The translations under genes and the position numbers were made by a program. Below the pieces are notes generated by a model. It was not told where the DNA came from. It was given only the letters and a program-made list of their open reading frames with translations, and searched no databases. 64,000 nt of DNA from Polaromonas sp. SP1 (GTDB lineage Bacteria > Pseudomonadota > Gammaproteobacteria > Burkholderiales > Burkholderiaceae_C). Positions 1-8,900 of the stretch are shown here, piece by piece (the first letter of the stretch is position 1; every line of letters begins with the position of its first letter). The stretch lies in the NCBI RefSeq assembly GCF_003711205.1, contig NZ_CP031013.1:3390501-3454500 (forward strand), given 5' to 3'.

Positions 1-846
1 GGTGACACGGCAACGCGGGCTGTGGCGCAGGTCTTCGTGCATGGTCAGCCAGGTTTCGAGTTTGAAGGACAACTCGCCAGGCAGAACCCGCACCAGGGCG
101 GGGTCACGCGCCGCCAGCGCTGACTGGCACACGCCGATGCCGGCGCCGGCGCGTATCAATGCCAGTTGCGCGAGGTCGCTGTCGGTGCGAGTTGAAAACG
201 CCGCCCGCTTCCAAGCGGGCAAGGCTTTGCGCGCCGAGCGCAGAAAGGGCGTCTCTTCGTCGAACCCAATCAGCGCATGCCGCGCCAGGTCCGCTGACGA
301 CTGTGGCGTGCCACGCGCGTCCAGGTAATCGCGGCGTGCATAAAGACCCAGTTCCACTTCGCCCACACGGCGAGCGATCAACAGTTCCTGCTTAGGCTGT
401 GTCATGCGCACGGCGATGTCGGCTTCGCGTTGCAGCAGGTCCTGCACGCGGTTGGTCAGCACCAGTTCGATGGTCAGACCCGGGTGCGCGCGCTGCAACT
501 GCGCGACGATGGGCGGCAGCACTTCGACACCGATGACTTCGCTCACGGTGACCCGCACCGTGCCGCGCACGCCGTCCCCCTGGCTTTCGGCGGCGCGGCG
601 TAAGGCGGCTGCGGCGCTGGCCATTTCTTCAGCGAAGGGCTGCAGTCCCAGCGCGGCCTCGGTTGGCGCAAAACCGGTTTGTGAACGCGTGAACAGCGCC
701 AGATCGAGCGACTTTTCGAGTGAGGCAACATGGCGTCCGACCGTAGGCTGTGCCACCCCCAAAGACCGTGCCGCACCGGAGAGCGAACCCTCGTGCAGCA
801 CCCCCAAAAACGAACGATAAAGCTCCCAGCCGGCATCTTCTTCCAT
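1..846 (-). CDS. LysR-family transcriptional regulator (C-terminus cut by window edge)
   Basis: The minus-strand frame opens at the ATG at 846-844 and stays open to base 1, giving 282 residues without a stop. The family is usually about 300 residues, so only a short C-terminal tail is missing. The N-terminus is a typical LysR winged helix-turn-helix (residues about 8-65: GWELYRSFLGVLHEGSLSGA, then AARSLGVAQPTVGRHVASLE). The rest resembles a substrate-binding effector domain (EADIAVRM; RDYLDARGTP). It is divergent from the epimerase-like gene at 941 with a 94-bp gap, the usual arrangement in which a LysR protein controls its neighbour. The effector and the regulation itself are inferred. Confidence 0.9.
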   Translation of the reverse strand, partial: MEEDAGWELYRSFLGVLHEGSLSGAARSLGVAQPTVGRHVASLEKSLDLALFTRSQTGFAPTEAALGLQPFAEEMASAAAALRRAAESQGDGVRGTVRVTVSEVIGVEVLPPIVAQLQRAHPGLTIELVLTNRVQDLLQREADIAVRMTQPKQELLIARRVGEVELGLYARRDYLDARGTPQSSADLARHALIGFDEETPFLRSARKALPAWKRAAFSTRTDSDLAQLALIRAGAGIGVCQSALAARDPALVRVLPGELSFKLETWLTMHEDLRHSPRCRVT

Positions 847-940
847 GCAAAAATGTATAGCCGTTACCCTCTCTTAGTCAATTCCATTTTGACCTTTCAA
901 GGCTCAGACTTTCCCCATCGCAACTTTTCAGGGAATTGGC

Positions 941-1978
941 ATGAGCAACAAACAAGACAGATCAAGCACAGCACTTGTGCTGGGTGCAACCGGTGGCATC
1001 GGCGGTGAAGTCGCCCGGCAACTGGAGGCGGCAGGCTGGCAGGTTCGCGCGCTTAGCCGCAGCGAGCCGCCGCCGAGCGAACTACGTGGCGGCATTACCT
1101 GGCTGCGTGGCGACGCGATGAATCCGGGGGATGTCTTGGCTGCGGCACAAAGCTGCGGCGTCATAGTGCACGCCGTCAATCCGCCCGGCTATCGTCGCTG
1201 GGGCGAACTGGTGCTGCCCATGCTGGATAACACGATTGCTGCCGCCCGGGCGCACGGCGCGACCATCGTGTTGCCTGGCACGGTCTACAACTACGGGCCA
1301 GACGCATTTCCCAGCCCCCGGGAGGATTCACCGCAACACCCGCACACTGCCAAAGGCGCGATTCGTGTGCGGCTTGAGCAGCGGCTCAAGGACGCGACCA
1401 GCGACAGTGGCCAGTGCGGCTGCCGGGTGATCATCGTGCGCGCGGGCGATTTTTTTGGGCCGAGGGCCGGTAACAGCTGGTTCTCGCAAGGCCTGATCCG
1501 GCCGGGCGCTTCGGTGCGCAGCATAAAGCTGCCTGGCAAGCCTGGCGTCGGCCACCAATGGGCCTATTTACCGGATGTTGCGCGTACCATGGTTGCCTTG
1601 CTCGCACGGCGGGACGTTCTGCCTGCATTCGCAACTTTCCATATGGACGGCCAGTGGGACACCGACGGCCGCCAGTTGGCCGAAGCGATCTGCCGTGTCG
1701 TCGCGCGGCGCGGCGGTCCTGCGCCATCCATAAAATCCTTTTCCTGGTGGGCGGTGACGCTGGCCGCGCCCTTTGTCGAGACCCTGCGCGAGCTGCGCCG
1801 GATGCGCTACCTCTGGAACACGCCGGTACGCATGGACAACGCCTCCCTGGTGGCGGCGCTCGGTGCGGAGCCGCGCACGCCGCTGGACACTGCTGTGGAG
1901 GAAACGCTGCAAGGGCTGGGTTGCCTTGGTACGCATGGCGAGGATATAAACCACAGTGGTGTGCGCCGCGGTGACTGA
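941..1978 (+). CDS. NAD(P)-dependent epimerase/dehydratase-family protein (extended SDR)
   Basis: A 345-residue protein with an N-terminal Rossmann nucleotide-binding signature GATGGIGG at about residues 15-22. It carries a TVYNYGP segment near residue 114, at the place where extended short-chain dehydrogenases have their catalytic Tyr region. The NAD-dependent epimerase/dehydratase fold covers most of the length, with a C-terminal substrate region (MRYLWNTPVRMDNASL). Substrate and reaction cannot be assigned from sequence. It is transcribed divergently from a LysR regulator 94 bp away, which probably controls it. The ATG at 941 precedes the Rossmann start by a normal distance. A housekeeping sugar epimerase is less likely because the canonical YxxxK motif is not obvious. 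Confidence 0.85.
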   Translation: MSNKQDRSSTALVLGATGGIGGEVARQLEAAGWQVRALSRSEPPPSELRGGITWLRGDAMNPGDVLAAAQSCGVIVHAVNPPGYRRWGELVLPMLDNTIAAARAHGATIVLPGTVYNYGPDAFPSPREDSPQHPHTAKGAIRVRLEQRLKDATSDSGQCGCRVIIVRAGDFFGPRAGNSWFSQGLIRPGASVRSIKLPGKPGVGHQWAYLPDVARTMVALLARRDVLPAFATFHMDGQWDTDGRQLAEAICRVVARRGGPAPSIKSFSWWAVTLAAPFVETLRELRRMRYLWNTPVRMDNASLVAALGAEPRTPLDTAVEETLQGLGCLGTHGEDINHSGVRRGD

Positions 1979-1995
1979 TGCAAGCCAGGCTCCGG

Positions 1996-2271
1996 CTACC
2001 GGCTCGTGCCAAACCTCATTGCTGACCTGGTACGTGCCCGTTCGGCCTCAACCTCCCGATTGCGCGGTTCGGCGTTGGTTACCAATGTCCGGATGAGAAC
2101 CCGCGCAGAGGCCGCAACTTCTTCCACCGCGCGGTCAAACGCGGCTTCGTTGGCCTTGGACGGTACGTTGAAGCCGCTGAGCTTTCTGACGAACTGCAGC
2201 GACGCGTCGCGGATTTCGAGCTCGGTGGCGGGCGGCTCGAAGTTGAACAAGGTCTTGATGTTGCGGCACAT
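1996..2271 (-). CDS. DUF2277 family protein
   Basis: The product is 91 residues from the ATG at 2271-2269, which has an AAGGAG ribosome-binding site about 9 bases upstream. A longer frame back to 2310 adds 13 residues of no visible family similarity. The N-terminus MCRNIKTLFNFEPPATELEI and the conserved LQFVRKLSG and KANEAAFDRAVEE segments are characteristic of DUF2277, a small family of unknown function common in proteobacteria and actinobacteria. It has no signal peptide or membrane segment and is probably cytoplasmic. It is convergent with the epimerase-like gene, 17 bp away. Function unknown. Confidence 0.85.
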   Translation of the reverse strand: MCRNIKTLFNFEPPATELEIRDASLQFVRKLSGFNVPSKANEAAFDRAVEEVAASARVLIRTLVTNAEPRNREVEAERARTRSAMRFGTSR

Positions 2272-2357
2272 GGCTACTGCTCCTTGAGGCAAAGACTTGG
2301 AATCATTCAAGGCGCATTTTGCCGCCGGCCGCAGCCCCTTGCCGGACTTGCGCCTGG

Positions 2358-2765
2358 TCAGGCAGGTTTGATCACCACCGACTCAGCCGAAGCCGTGAAA
2401 GGCCCGTGGTACACGGCCTCGATGTTGTTGCCGTCCGGGTCCAGCACAAAGGCGGCGTAGTAGCCGGGGTGGTATTTGCGGTCACCCGGCGCACCGTTGT
2501 CGGTGCCGCCTGCGGCCAGGGCCGCCTCGTAAAACGCTTTGACTTCTGCGTGGTCTTTGGCCCGGAAGGCCAGGTGGACGTGCGAAGTAGGGCCGTCGGC
2601 CTGGTCTATCCATAACTCGTCGGCCGAGAAATAGGCCTTGTCTTCAATGATGGCCTGTGCCTTGTTGAGTGACTGCAGCACGGCGCGGTAAAAGCGCTTG
2701 CTGGCGGCCAGGTCGTGGGCCCGTAGATGGATGTGGTCGACAAGGCGACCGCGGTGTATTTCCAT
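2358..2765 (-). CDS. VOC (glyoxalase/bleomycin-resistance fold) family protein
   Basis: The chosen start, ATG at 2765, has AGGAG five bases upstream and gives 135 residues. The frame is open to 2885, but that extension has no family-like sequence. The paired beta-alpha-beta-beta-beta modules of the vicinal oxygen chelate fold are recognisable: DHIHLRAHDLAASKRFYRAV near the N-terminus, HVHLAFRAKDHAEVKAFYEA in the middle, and a C-terminal YYAAFVLDPDGNNIEAVYHG. The metal-ligand pattern (His near residue 10, His mid-protein, Glu in NNIEAV) is consistent with a metal-dependent VOC enzyme. The substrate is unknown. Glyoxalase I, dioxygenase and resistance-protein roles are all possible. Confidence 0.85.
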   Translation of the reverse strand: MEIHRGRLVDHIHLRAHDLAASKRFYRAVLQSLNKAQAIIEDKAYFSADELWIDQADGPTSHVHLAFRAKDHAEVKAFYEAALAAGGTDNGAPGDRKYHPGYYAAFVLDPDGNNIEAVYHGPFTASAESVVIKPA

Positions 2766-3001
2766 GACATCTCCTTGGTGTGGTTCAGCCCGGCCAGCGA
2801 GCGGTTCGATCCTGAAATTTACGCGCGCCGATTCACCGTACCTGTAGGACAAATGCGGGCAAGCCGCCCTGAAACCCGGCAACAAAAAGACAAAGATTGG
2901 CCCTGATTTTGTGGCTCGAAGGAACTAATGCCGGTCCAAAAGCCACGAACCATCGGACAATTCACAATCACGCTCACGCCAATTCAAAAAAGAGGGTTCC
3001 G

Positions 3002-3508
3002 ATGCTTTTGACGTATTTCGATGCCATGCCGCGCCGTGTGCTCGCCCTGGTCGCTGTCGCCTGTGTGGCCATGCTGGCGTTTGGCCTGTATTTGCAGCAT
3101 GTGGTCGGCCTGGAGCCTTGCCCGATGTGCATCGTTCAGCGTTATGCCCTGGTGCTGGTGGCGGTGGTGGCCGGCGTGACCGCCATGGCCAAAAGCCGCG
3201 GCCTGCTGGTGGCCGGTTCGGGCCTGATGGTGTTGCTCTCCGGCTTCGGCGCTTTTGTGGCGGCGCGCCAGAGCTTTCTGCAGTGGTACCCGCCTGAGAT
3301 CGCTTCTTGCGGGCGTGACTTTTACGGAATGATCGAAACCTTTCCGCTCAAGCGCGCCATTCCGATGATCTTCAAGGGCAGCGGCGACTGCACCAAGATT
3401 GACTGGACCTTCCTGGGCCTGTCGATTGCCAACTGGTCTTTCCTGTGTTTTGTGGCGATTGCGGCTGTGGGCTTGCTGCTGATGGCTCGCCAGCTGCGCA
3501 AGCGTTAA
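3002..3508 (+). CDS. dsbB: disulfide bond formation protein B
   Basis: A 168-residue inner-membrane protein with four predicted transmembrane segments. Both DsbB cysteine pairs are present: Cys40-Pro-Met-Cys43 in the first periplasmic loop and Cys103 with Cys130 in the second. DsbB reoxidises periplasmic DsbA and passes electrons to quinone. The start was set at 3002 (MLLTYFDAMPRRVLALV) because the longer open frame from 2897 adds 35 polar residues not seen in the family. The gene is followed by a 196-bp gap with two short hairpins and then the SOS operon. No dsbA is adjacent. Confidence 0.95.
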   Translation: MLLTYFDAMPRRVLALVAVACVAMLAFGLYLQHVVGLEPCPMCIVQRYALVLVAVVAGVTAMAKSRGLLVAGSGLMVLLSGFGAFVAARQSFLQWYPPEIASCGRDFYGMIETFPLKRAIPMIFKGSGDCTKIDWTFLGLSIANWSFLCFVAIAAVGLLLMARQLRKR

Positions 3509-3523
3509 GGCCCACGCACTTTG

Positions 3524-3570
3524 CCGATCAGTCGATGATCGGTCGCCGTCCGGGATGAATTCACTCCCGG
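3524..3570. repeat. two consecutive inverted repeats after dsbB
   Basis: The first hairpin pairs CCGATCA (3524-3530) with TGATCGG (3536-3542) around a 5-base loop. The second pairs CCGGGA (3550-3555) with TCCCGG (3565-3570). Neither is followed by a T-run, so they are not standard intrinsic terminators. They may be RNA-stabilising 3' structures or a weak transcription barrier between dsbB and imuA. Confidence 0.5.
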
Positions 3571-3659
3571 CGGCATGGATGGATTGAGGCCAGGCATCCA
3601 TTTGGCCCCGTGTTGAGTCGGCCAATCCGGCATATTTGCCAAGGTTTGAATCGGCAATA

Positions 3660-3679
3660 TACTGTACATAAATACAGTA
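3660..3679 (+). promoter_or_regulatory. LexA (SOS) box upstream of imuA-imuB-dnaE2
   Basis: The 20-mer TACTGTACATAAATACAGTA keeps the CTGT-N8-ACAG core and is almost identical to the known proteobacterial LexA consensus (TACTGTATATATATACAGTA). It lies 25 bp upstream of the imuA start codon, where LexA would occlude the promoter. imuA-imuB-dnaE2 cassettes are established SOS-regulon members. Confidence 0.93.
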
Positions 3680-3704
3680 TTTTCGCCCATTTGAACCTGC
3701 CGCC

Positions 3705-4517
3705 ATGCTTTCCCCCAACTCACTGGACCGCGCCTTGCCGGACCTCGCCCACGTATGGCGCGCCGGCGAGCTGGGCAGTGCGAGCCTGCAAACGGCGGCA
3801 ACGGGCTATGCGGCGCTGGACGGCGCTTTGCCGGGTGGCGGCTGGCCGCAGGGCGCTTTGGTTGAAGTGCTCCAGCCGCAGGCGGGCCTGTATGAATGGG
3901 GCCTGGTGGCGCCGGCCCTGGCCGCTTTGCAGGCAGAGGCACCCGGGCTGTTGACGGTGATGGTGGGTGCGCCGCACCTGCCTTTTGGGCCGGCGCTGGG
4001 CGCGCGCCGGCTTTCGATGCAGCGGCTGCTCAGCATTCATGGCAAACCGGGTGATGCACCGTCTCTTCTGTGGGCCACGCGTGAAGCCCTGCAGTGCGGC
4101 GACGTGCACAGTGTGCTGGCCTGGCTGCCCGATGCGCGCAGCGCGCATTTGCGCCGCCTGCAGATCGCCGCCCATGCGCACAACAAGCTGCTATTTGTCT
4201 TCAGGCCGCTGCGGGCGCAGCAGGAGTCCTCGCCGGCGCCGCTGCGTTTGCTGCTTGAAGGTGCGGCGGCCGAGGCGGGCAACCTGCTTGTGCACGTGCT
4301 TAAACGCCGCGGCCCGCCGCTGGCCGCGCCGCTGCTGCTCGACACCCGGCCGGCCCGGCTGTCGGCGCTGCTGGCGGCCAGCCGTGAAAGGGCGCGGCGC
4401 CAACGCGAGGACGTGGCGCCCATGCTGCTGCCTTCGCTGGTGTCGCTTCCCGTCACTTCACCCGAAAGTCCGATTCATGCCTTGCTGGATCGCATTGCAC
4501 ATCTCGATCACCACTGA
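3705..4517 (+). CDS. imuA: translesion DNA synthesis-associated protein ImuA
   Basis: A 270-residue RecA-like accessory protein of the ImuA-ImuB-DnaE2 mutasome, which performs error-prone bypass of DNA lesions. The RecA-type core is visible (GYAALDGALPGGGWPQGALV, residues about 32-51), but the Walker A Gly-Lys-Thr is absent: LVEVLQPQAGLYEWGL stands in its place. Hence ATP binding is doubtful, as is usual for the ImuA family. It follows a LexA box by 25 bp and its 3' end overlaps imuB by 41 bp, so the two are probably translationally coupled. The start ATG at 3705 fits the family N-terminus. Confidence 0.93.
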   Translation: MLSPNSLDRALPDLAHVWRAGELGSASLQTAATGYAALDGALPGGGWPQGALVEVLQPQAGLYEWGLVAPALAALQAEAPGLLTVMVGAPHLPFGPALGARRLSMQRLLSIHGKPGDAPSLLWATREALQCGDVHSVLAWLPDARSAHLRRLQIAAHAHNKLLFVFRPLRAQQESSPAPLRLLLEGAAAEAGNLLVHVLKRRGPPLAAPLLLDTRPARLSALLAASRERARRQREDVAPMLLPSLVSLPVTSPESPIHALLDRIAHLDHH

Positions 4518-5955
4518 GGCGGCTTCCCCTGGGCCGGCCTTGCTGGATGCCTCTGCCGTGCAGCGGGCCGCGGCCAGCATCGCGCTGGGCTTCACGCCGC
4601 GCGTGGCGCTGGTGGACGAAACCGTGCTGATGGACGTGACGGGCAGCCTGCGCCTCTTCGGCGGGCTGGCCAAACTGGCGGAACAGCTGCAGCGCCAGCT
4701 GCACCTGTTTTTTGAATCAAATCGGGCTCCAGCCCAGGTTGTGCTTGCACAAGGCGCTACATCTTTGATAGCAATCGCCCGTCTGCGGCTGCAGCTTTCA
4801 GCGCAAAAAAGCGGCGCCGCCACCCGCAAAACCCGCGTGGCCGACTTGCCCCTGCACACCCTGACGGCAGCCCGCCCGCACCTCGATGTGCTGGAGCGCA
4901 TCGGCTGCCGCAGCTGGGACGGCCTGCTGCGCCTGCCGCGTGACGGCGTGGCGCGGCGTTTTGGCGCCGGCTTGCTGGCGGCGCTGGACCGCGCCCGGGG
5001 CAGCGCGCCAGACGACTACGCGTGGCTGGTGTTGCCTGAGCACTTTGAGGAAAAGCTCGAGCTCAACGCGCTGGTCACCCACGCCCCGGCGCTGATGGCG
5101 GGTGTCGAGCAGCTTCTGGTGCACCTGCATGCCTGGCTGCTGGGGCGCCAGAGCGGCCTGTGCGCGCTGAAGATCACCTGGCACCTGGACCCGCGCCGCG
5201 ACGTGCCGCCCACCGGCGAGCTCGACATCCGCACCGCCCAGCCCGCGCAAGACCTGCGCCATGTGGCGCGCCTGATCGCCGAGCACCTGGCGCAGCAAAA
5301 GCTGCCGGCGCCGGTGCACAGCGTGAGCCTGCAGTCGCTGGCGACCGAGCTGCTGGCCGATTCGGCGGCGGCCACCGGCAGCCTGCTGATGGAAGCGCGC
5401 CAGCAGGGCGACACCGCGGTGGAGCTGGTCGAGCGGCTGAGCGCGCGCCTGGGCGATGCGCGGGTGCAGGCCTGGCAGCCGTGCGAAGACCACCGGCCGG
5501 AACACATGCAGCGCTGGGTGGAGGCCCGTGGCGCTATTAAATCGATAGCGGGTGGCGCAGGCACCGCCTTGGCTACAGGCCTGAAACGCTTGAAAAATTC
5601 ACCCGGTCCAGCGGCGCCGGCGCCGCGTGTTGAAGCCCTGTACCCGAGCTGGCTGCTGCCCGAGCCGCTGCGCCTGGCGACCGAAGGCCACAAGCCGGTC
5701 TACCAGGGCCCGCTAACGCGCCTGGCCGGGCCGCAGCGGCTGGAGGCCACCGGCTGGCTGGCGCCCAGCGAGGGCGCCCACCAGGTGCATACCGAGCGCC
5801 AGACACCGCCGGCGATGCGCGACTACTACATCTACCGCAGCGAGCAGGGCAGCTTGCTCTGGGTTTACAGCGTGCGGCTGGCCTTGCTGGCCTCAGACGG
5901 CACGGCGGCGCTGCAGCCGCGGCACCACTGGTACCTGCACGGTTTTTTTGCCTGA
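4477..5955 (+). CDS. imuB: Y-family polymerase-like protein ImuB
   Basis: A 492-residue non-catalytic Y-family homologue that bridges DnaE2 and the beta clamp in the mutasome. The ATG at 4477 gives the family-like start MPCWIALHIS. The frame upstream to 3967 is only the shadow of imuA. The landmark FTPRVALVDETVLMDVTGSL followed by RLFGG is conserved. The Y-family catalytic carboxylates are not visible and the first domain looks short, with only about 30 residues between the start and this landmark. The protein carries two copies of the dispersed repeat, encoding ATSLIA (residues about 93-98) and AIKSIA (about 353-358). It overlaps imuA by 41 bp and precedes dnaE2 by 9 bp. Confidence 0.92.
   Translation: MPCWIALHISITTEAASPGPALLDASAVQRAAASIALGFTPRVALVDETVLMDVTGSLRLFGGLAKLAEQLQRQLHLFFESNRAPAQVVLAQGATSLIAIARLRLQLSAQKSGAATRKTRVADLPLHTLTAARPHLDVLERIGCRSWDGLLRLPRDGVARRFGAGLLAALDRARGSAPDDYAWLVLPEHFEEKLELNALVTHAPALMAGVEQLLVHLHAWLLGRQSGLCALKITWHLDPRRDVPPTGELDIRTAQPAQDLRHVARLIAEHLAQQKLPAPVHSVSLQSLATELLADSAAATGSLLMEARQQGDTAVELVERLSARLGDARVQAWQPCEDHRPEHMQRWVEARGAIKSIAGGAGTALATGLKRLKNSPGPAAPAPRVEALYPSWLLPEPLRLATEGHKPVYQGPLTRLAGPQRLEATGWLAPSEGAHQVHTERQTPPAMRDYYIYRSEQGSLLWVYSVRLALLASDGTAALQPRHHWYLHGFFA
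4711..4773 (+). repeat. dispersed element copy A, inside imuB
   Basis: Forward copy: TCAAATCGGGCTCCAGCCCA (4717-4736), spacer, then GCTACATCTTTGATAGCA (4756-4773). It is read in frame as SNRAPAQ...ATSLIA. Confidence 0.8.
5531..5593 (-). repeat. dispersed element copy B, inside imuB (reverse orientation)
   Basis: Reverse copy: palindrome GCTATTAAATCGATAGC at 5533-5549, then the degenerate CTTGGCTACAGGCCTGAAA block. It is read in frame as AIKSIA...LATGLKR. It lies opposite in orientation to copy A in the same gene. Confidence 0.75.
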
Positions 5956-5964
5956 GTTGCTGCG

Positions 5965-8900
5965 ATGCTGCCCGACGCCTTGTCAGAAACCCCTCGGCTG
6001 CCCGACTACGCGGAGCTGCACGCGCTGAGCAATTTCAGCTTCCAGCGCGGCGCCTCGCATGCGCAGGAGCTGGTGGTGCGCGCGGCCGAGCTGGGCTACC
6101 GCGCGATTGCCGTCACCGACGAATGTTCGGTCGCGGGTGTGGTGCGGGCGCATACGGCGGCCAAGGCGCTGGCAAAACTCAGCGTGTTCATCCAGCTGCT
6201 GCCGGGCGCCGAATTCCTGGTCAAGGACCGGAACGGGCATGACGCCTTCCGCCTGGTGGTGCTGCCGCACACCGCCACCGGCTGGGGCAACCTGTGCGAG
6301 TTCATCACCACGGCACGCCAGGTGGGCGACAGGATTGAAAAGGGCAGCTACCGCGTGGCCCTGGGCGAGACGGATTTTTCGGTGCTGTCGCACTGCGAGG
6401 TCTTGCTCTCGCCCTTGCCCGGCGCCATCGAGCTTGACAGCCTGTGCACCCATGCCCAGTGGGCGGTAGCCTGTTTCGGCGCCAGCGCCTGGCTGGCCGT
6501 GACCTTGCTGCAGGGCATGGACGACGCCTTGCGGCTGGCGCAGCTGCGCGAAACCGGCCGGCGCACCGGCATCGCGCTGGTGGCGGCCGGCAACGTGCTG
6601 ATGCACATCCGCTCACGCAAGCCGCTGCACGATGTGCTGACGGCCATCCGGCTGGGCTGCACCGTGCATGAATGCGGCTTTGAGCTGCAGGCCAATGCCG
6701 AAGCGCACCTGCGCCAGCGCATGAAGCTCGCCGAGGTCTACCCGCGCGACCTGCTGCGCGCCACGCTGGAGGTCGCCGGCCGATGCTGCTTCAACCTTGA
6801 TGAAATCCGCAGCCTGTACCGCTACCCGCAGGAAGACATCGTGCCGCGCAGCGAAAGCCCGGCGCACTGCCTGCGGCGCCTGGCCTGGCAGGGCGCGCAC
6901 CAGCGTTACCGGCACGGCATTCCGCACAAGATACGGCGGCAGGTGGGCAAGGAGCTGGCCCTGATCGAGGAGCTCGGCTACGAGATGTACTTCATCACGG
7001 TGCATGACATCGTGCGTTTTGCCCGCAGCCAAAACATCCTTTGCCAGGGCCGCGGCTCGGCGGCCAACTCGGCGGTCTGTTATTGCCTGGCGGTGACGGC
7101 CATTGACCCGTCGGAAAGCAAGCTGCTGTTCGAGCGTTTCATCAGCCGCGAACGCAGCGAGCCGCCCGACATCGATGTCGACTTTGAACACGAGCGGCGC
7201 GAAGAGGTCATCCAGTACATCTATGAAAAGTACGGCCATGACCGCGCCGCCATTGCCGCCACCGTGATCAGCTACCGCTCGCGCAGCGCCGTGCGCGACG
7301 TGGGCAAGGCCCTGGGCATAGACCCCGACACGGTGGAGCTCTATGCCAAAGAGCATTTCTGGTTTGACGGCAGCCAGGTGCTGGAAGAAAAAATCCGCGA
7401 GGCCGAGGTGCAGGCCGATATCGGGCCGGTGCTGCAGTGGCTACAGTTGGCGCGGCTCTTGATGGCGGTGTATCCGGACAAGGAAGACGAGATCGCCGAG
7501 GCCGATGACCGCAAAAAGCGCGAAAAGGAACGCCCGGCCTTCCCGCGCCACCTGAGCCAGCACGTGGGCGGCTTTGTGCTGACACAAGGCAAGCTCACGC
7601 GGCTGGTGCCGGTGCAGCCGGCGTCGATGAAAGACCGCCGCATCATCCAGTGGGACAAAGACGACCTGGAAGACATCGGGCTGATGAAGGTGGACGTGCT
7701 GGCGCTGGGCATGCTCTCGGCCATCCGGCGTTGCCTGGAAATGGTGAACCGGACAAGGAAAACGCAGTATGAGATGCATTCCCTTCCCCTGGAGGACCCG
7801 CAGACCTACGACATGATCTGCGAGGCTGACACCACGGGCGTCTTCCAGATCGAGAGCCGTGCGCAGATGTCCATGCTGCCGCGCCTGCAGCCGCGCTGCT
7901 ATTACGACCTGGTGGTGGAAGTCGCCATCGTACGGCCGGGCCCCATTCAGGGCGGCATGGTGCATCCGTATTTGAAGGCTCGGGAGCTGGAGCGCGGCGG
8001 CGGCAAGGTCGAGCCCGAGTACCCGTCCCTGAACCCCGCGCTGCAACGCACCCTGGGCATTCCCATCTTTCAGGAGCAGGTGATGCAGGTTGCCATGATT
8101 GCGGCCGACTTCACGCCCGGCGAGGCCGATGAATTGCGCCGCGCCATGGCCGCCTGGAAGCGAAAAGGCGGCGTCGGGAAGTTTCACGCCCGGCTGGTCA
8201 ACGCGATGGTGAAAAACGGCTACAGCGAAGAATTTGCCGAACGCATCTTCAGCCAGATCAAGGGCTTCGGCGACTACGGTTTTCCTGAAAGCCACGCCGC
8301 CAGTTTTGCCAAGCTGGTCTACGTGAGCTGCTGGCTCAAGTGCCACGAGCCGGCGTGTTTCCTGGCCGCGCTGGTCAACTCGCAGCCCATGGGTTTTTAC
8401 GCACCCTCACAACTGGTGCAGGACGCGCGCCGGCACGGGGTGGAGTTGAGGGCGGTCGACGTGATGCACAGCGAATGGGACTGCACGCTGGAGCCTATTG
8501 AGAACACACCTCCATCGCAATACCCAGGTATCCATAAAGACCAGCCCGCCGTCCGCCTGGGCTTGCGCCTGGTGTCCGGCCTGTCTGAAGCAGCGGTGAT
8601 CCGGCTGGTGCAGGCGAGGGCGGACGCGCCCTTTACCTCGACCGAAGACCTGGTCTCACGCGCGCAGCTGGGCTCGCTCGAGGTCAACGCCCTGGCCGCG
8701 GCCGATGCCTTGCTGCCGCTGGCCGGCCACCGCCGCCAGCAGGTCTGGGAAGCCTCGGCCATCAAGCCGGCGCCGGGCTTGCTCAAGGCCGTGCCCACGC
8801 ACGAGGCGCCGCTGGTGCTGCCGGACACGCCCGAAGGCGAAAACATTTTGTTCGACTACAACGCCACGGGCCTGACCTTGCGCCGCCATCCGCTGGCCTT

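Noticed and set aside
8490-8545. Possible repeat insertion in dnaE2 (EPIENTPPSQYPGIHK)
   Set aside because: It looks like a non-conserved linker but lacks both blocks of the dispersed element.
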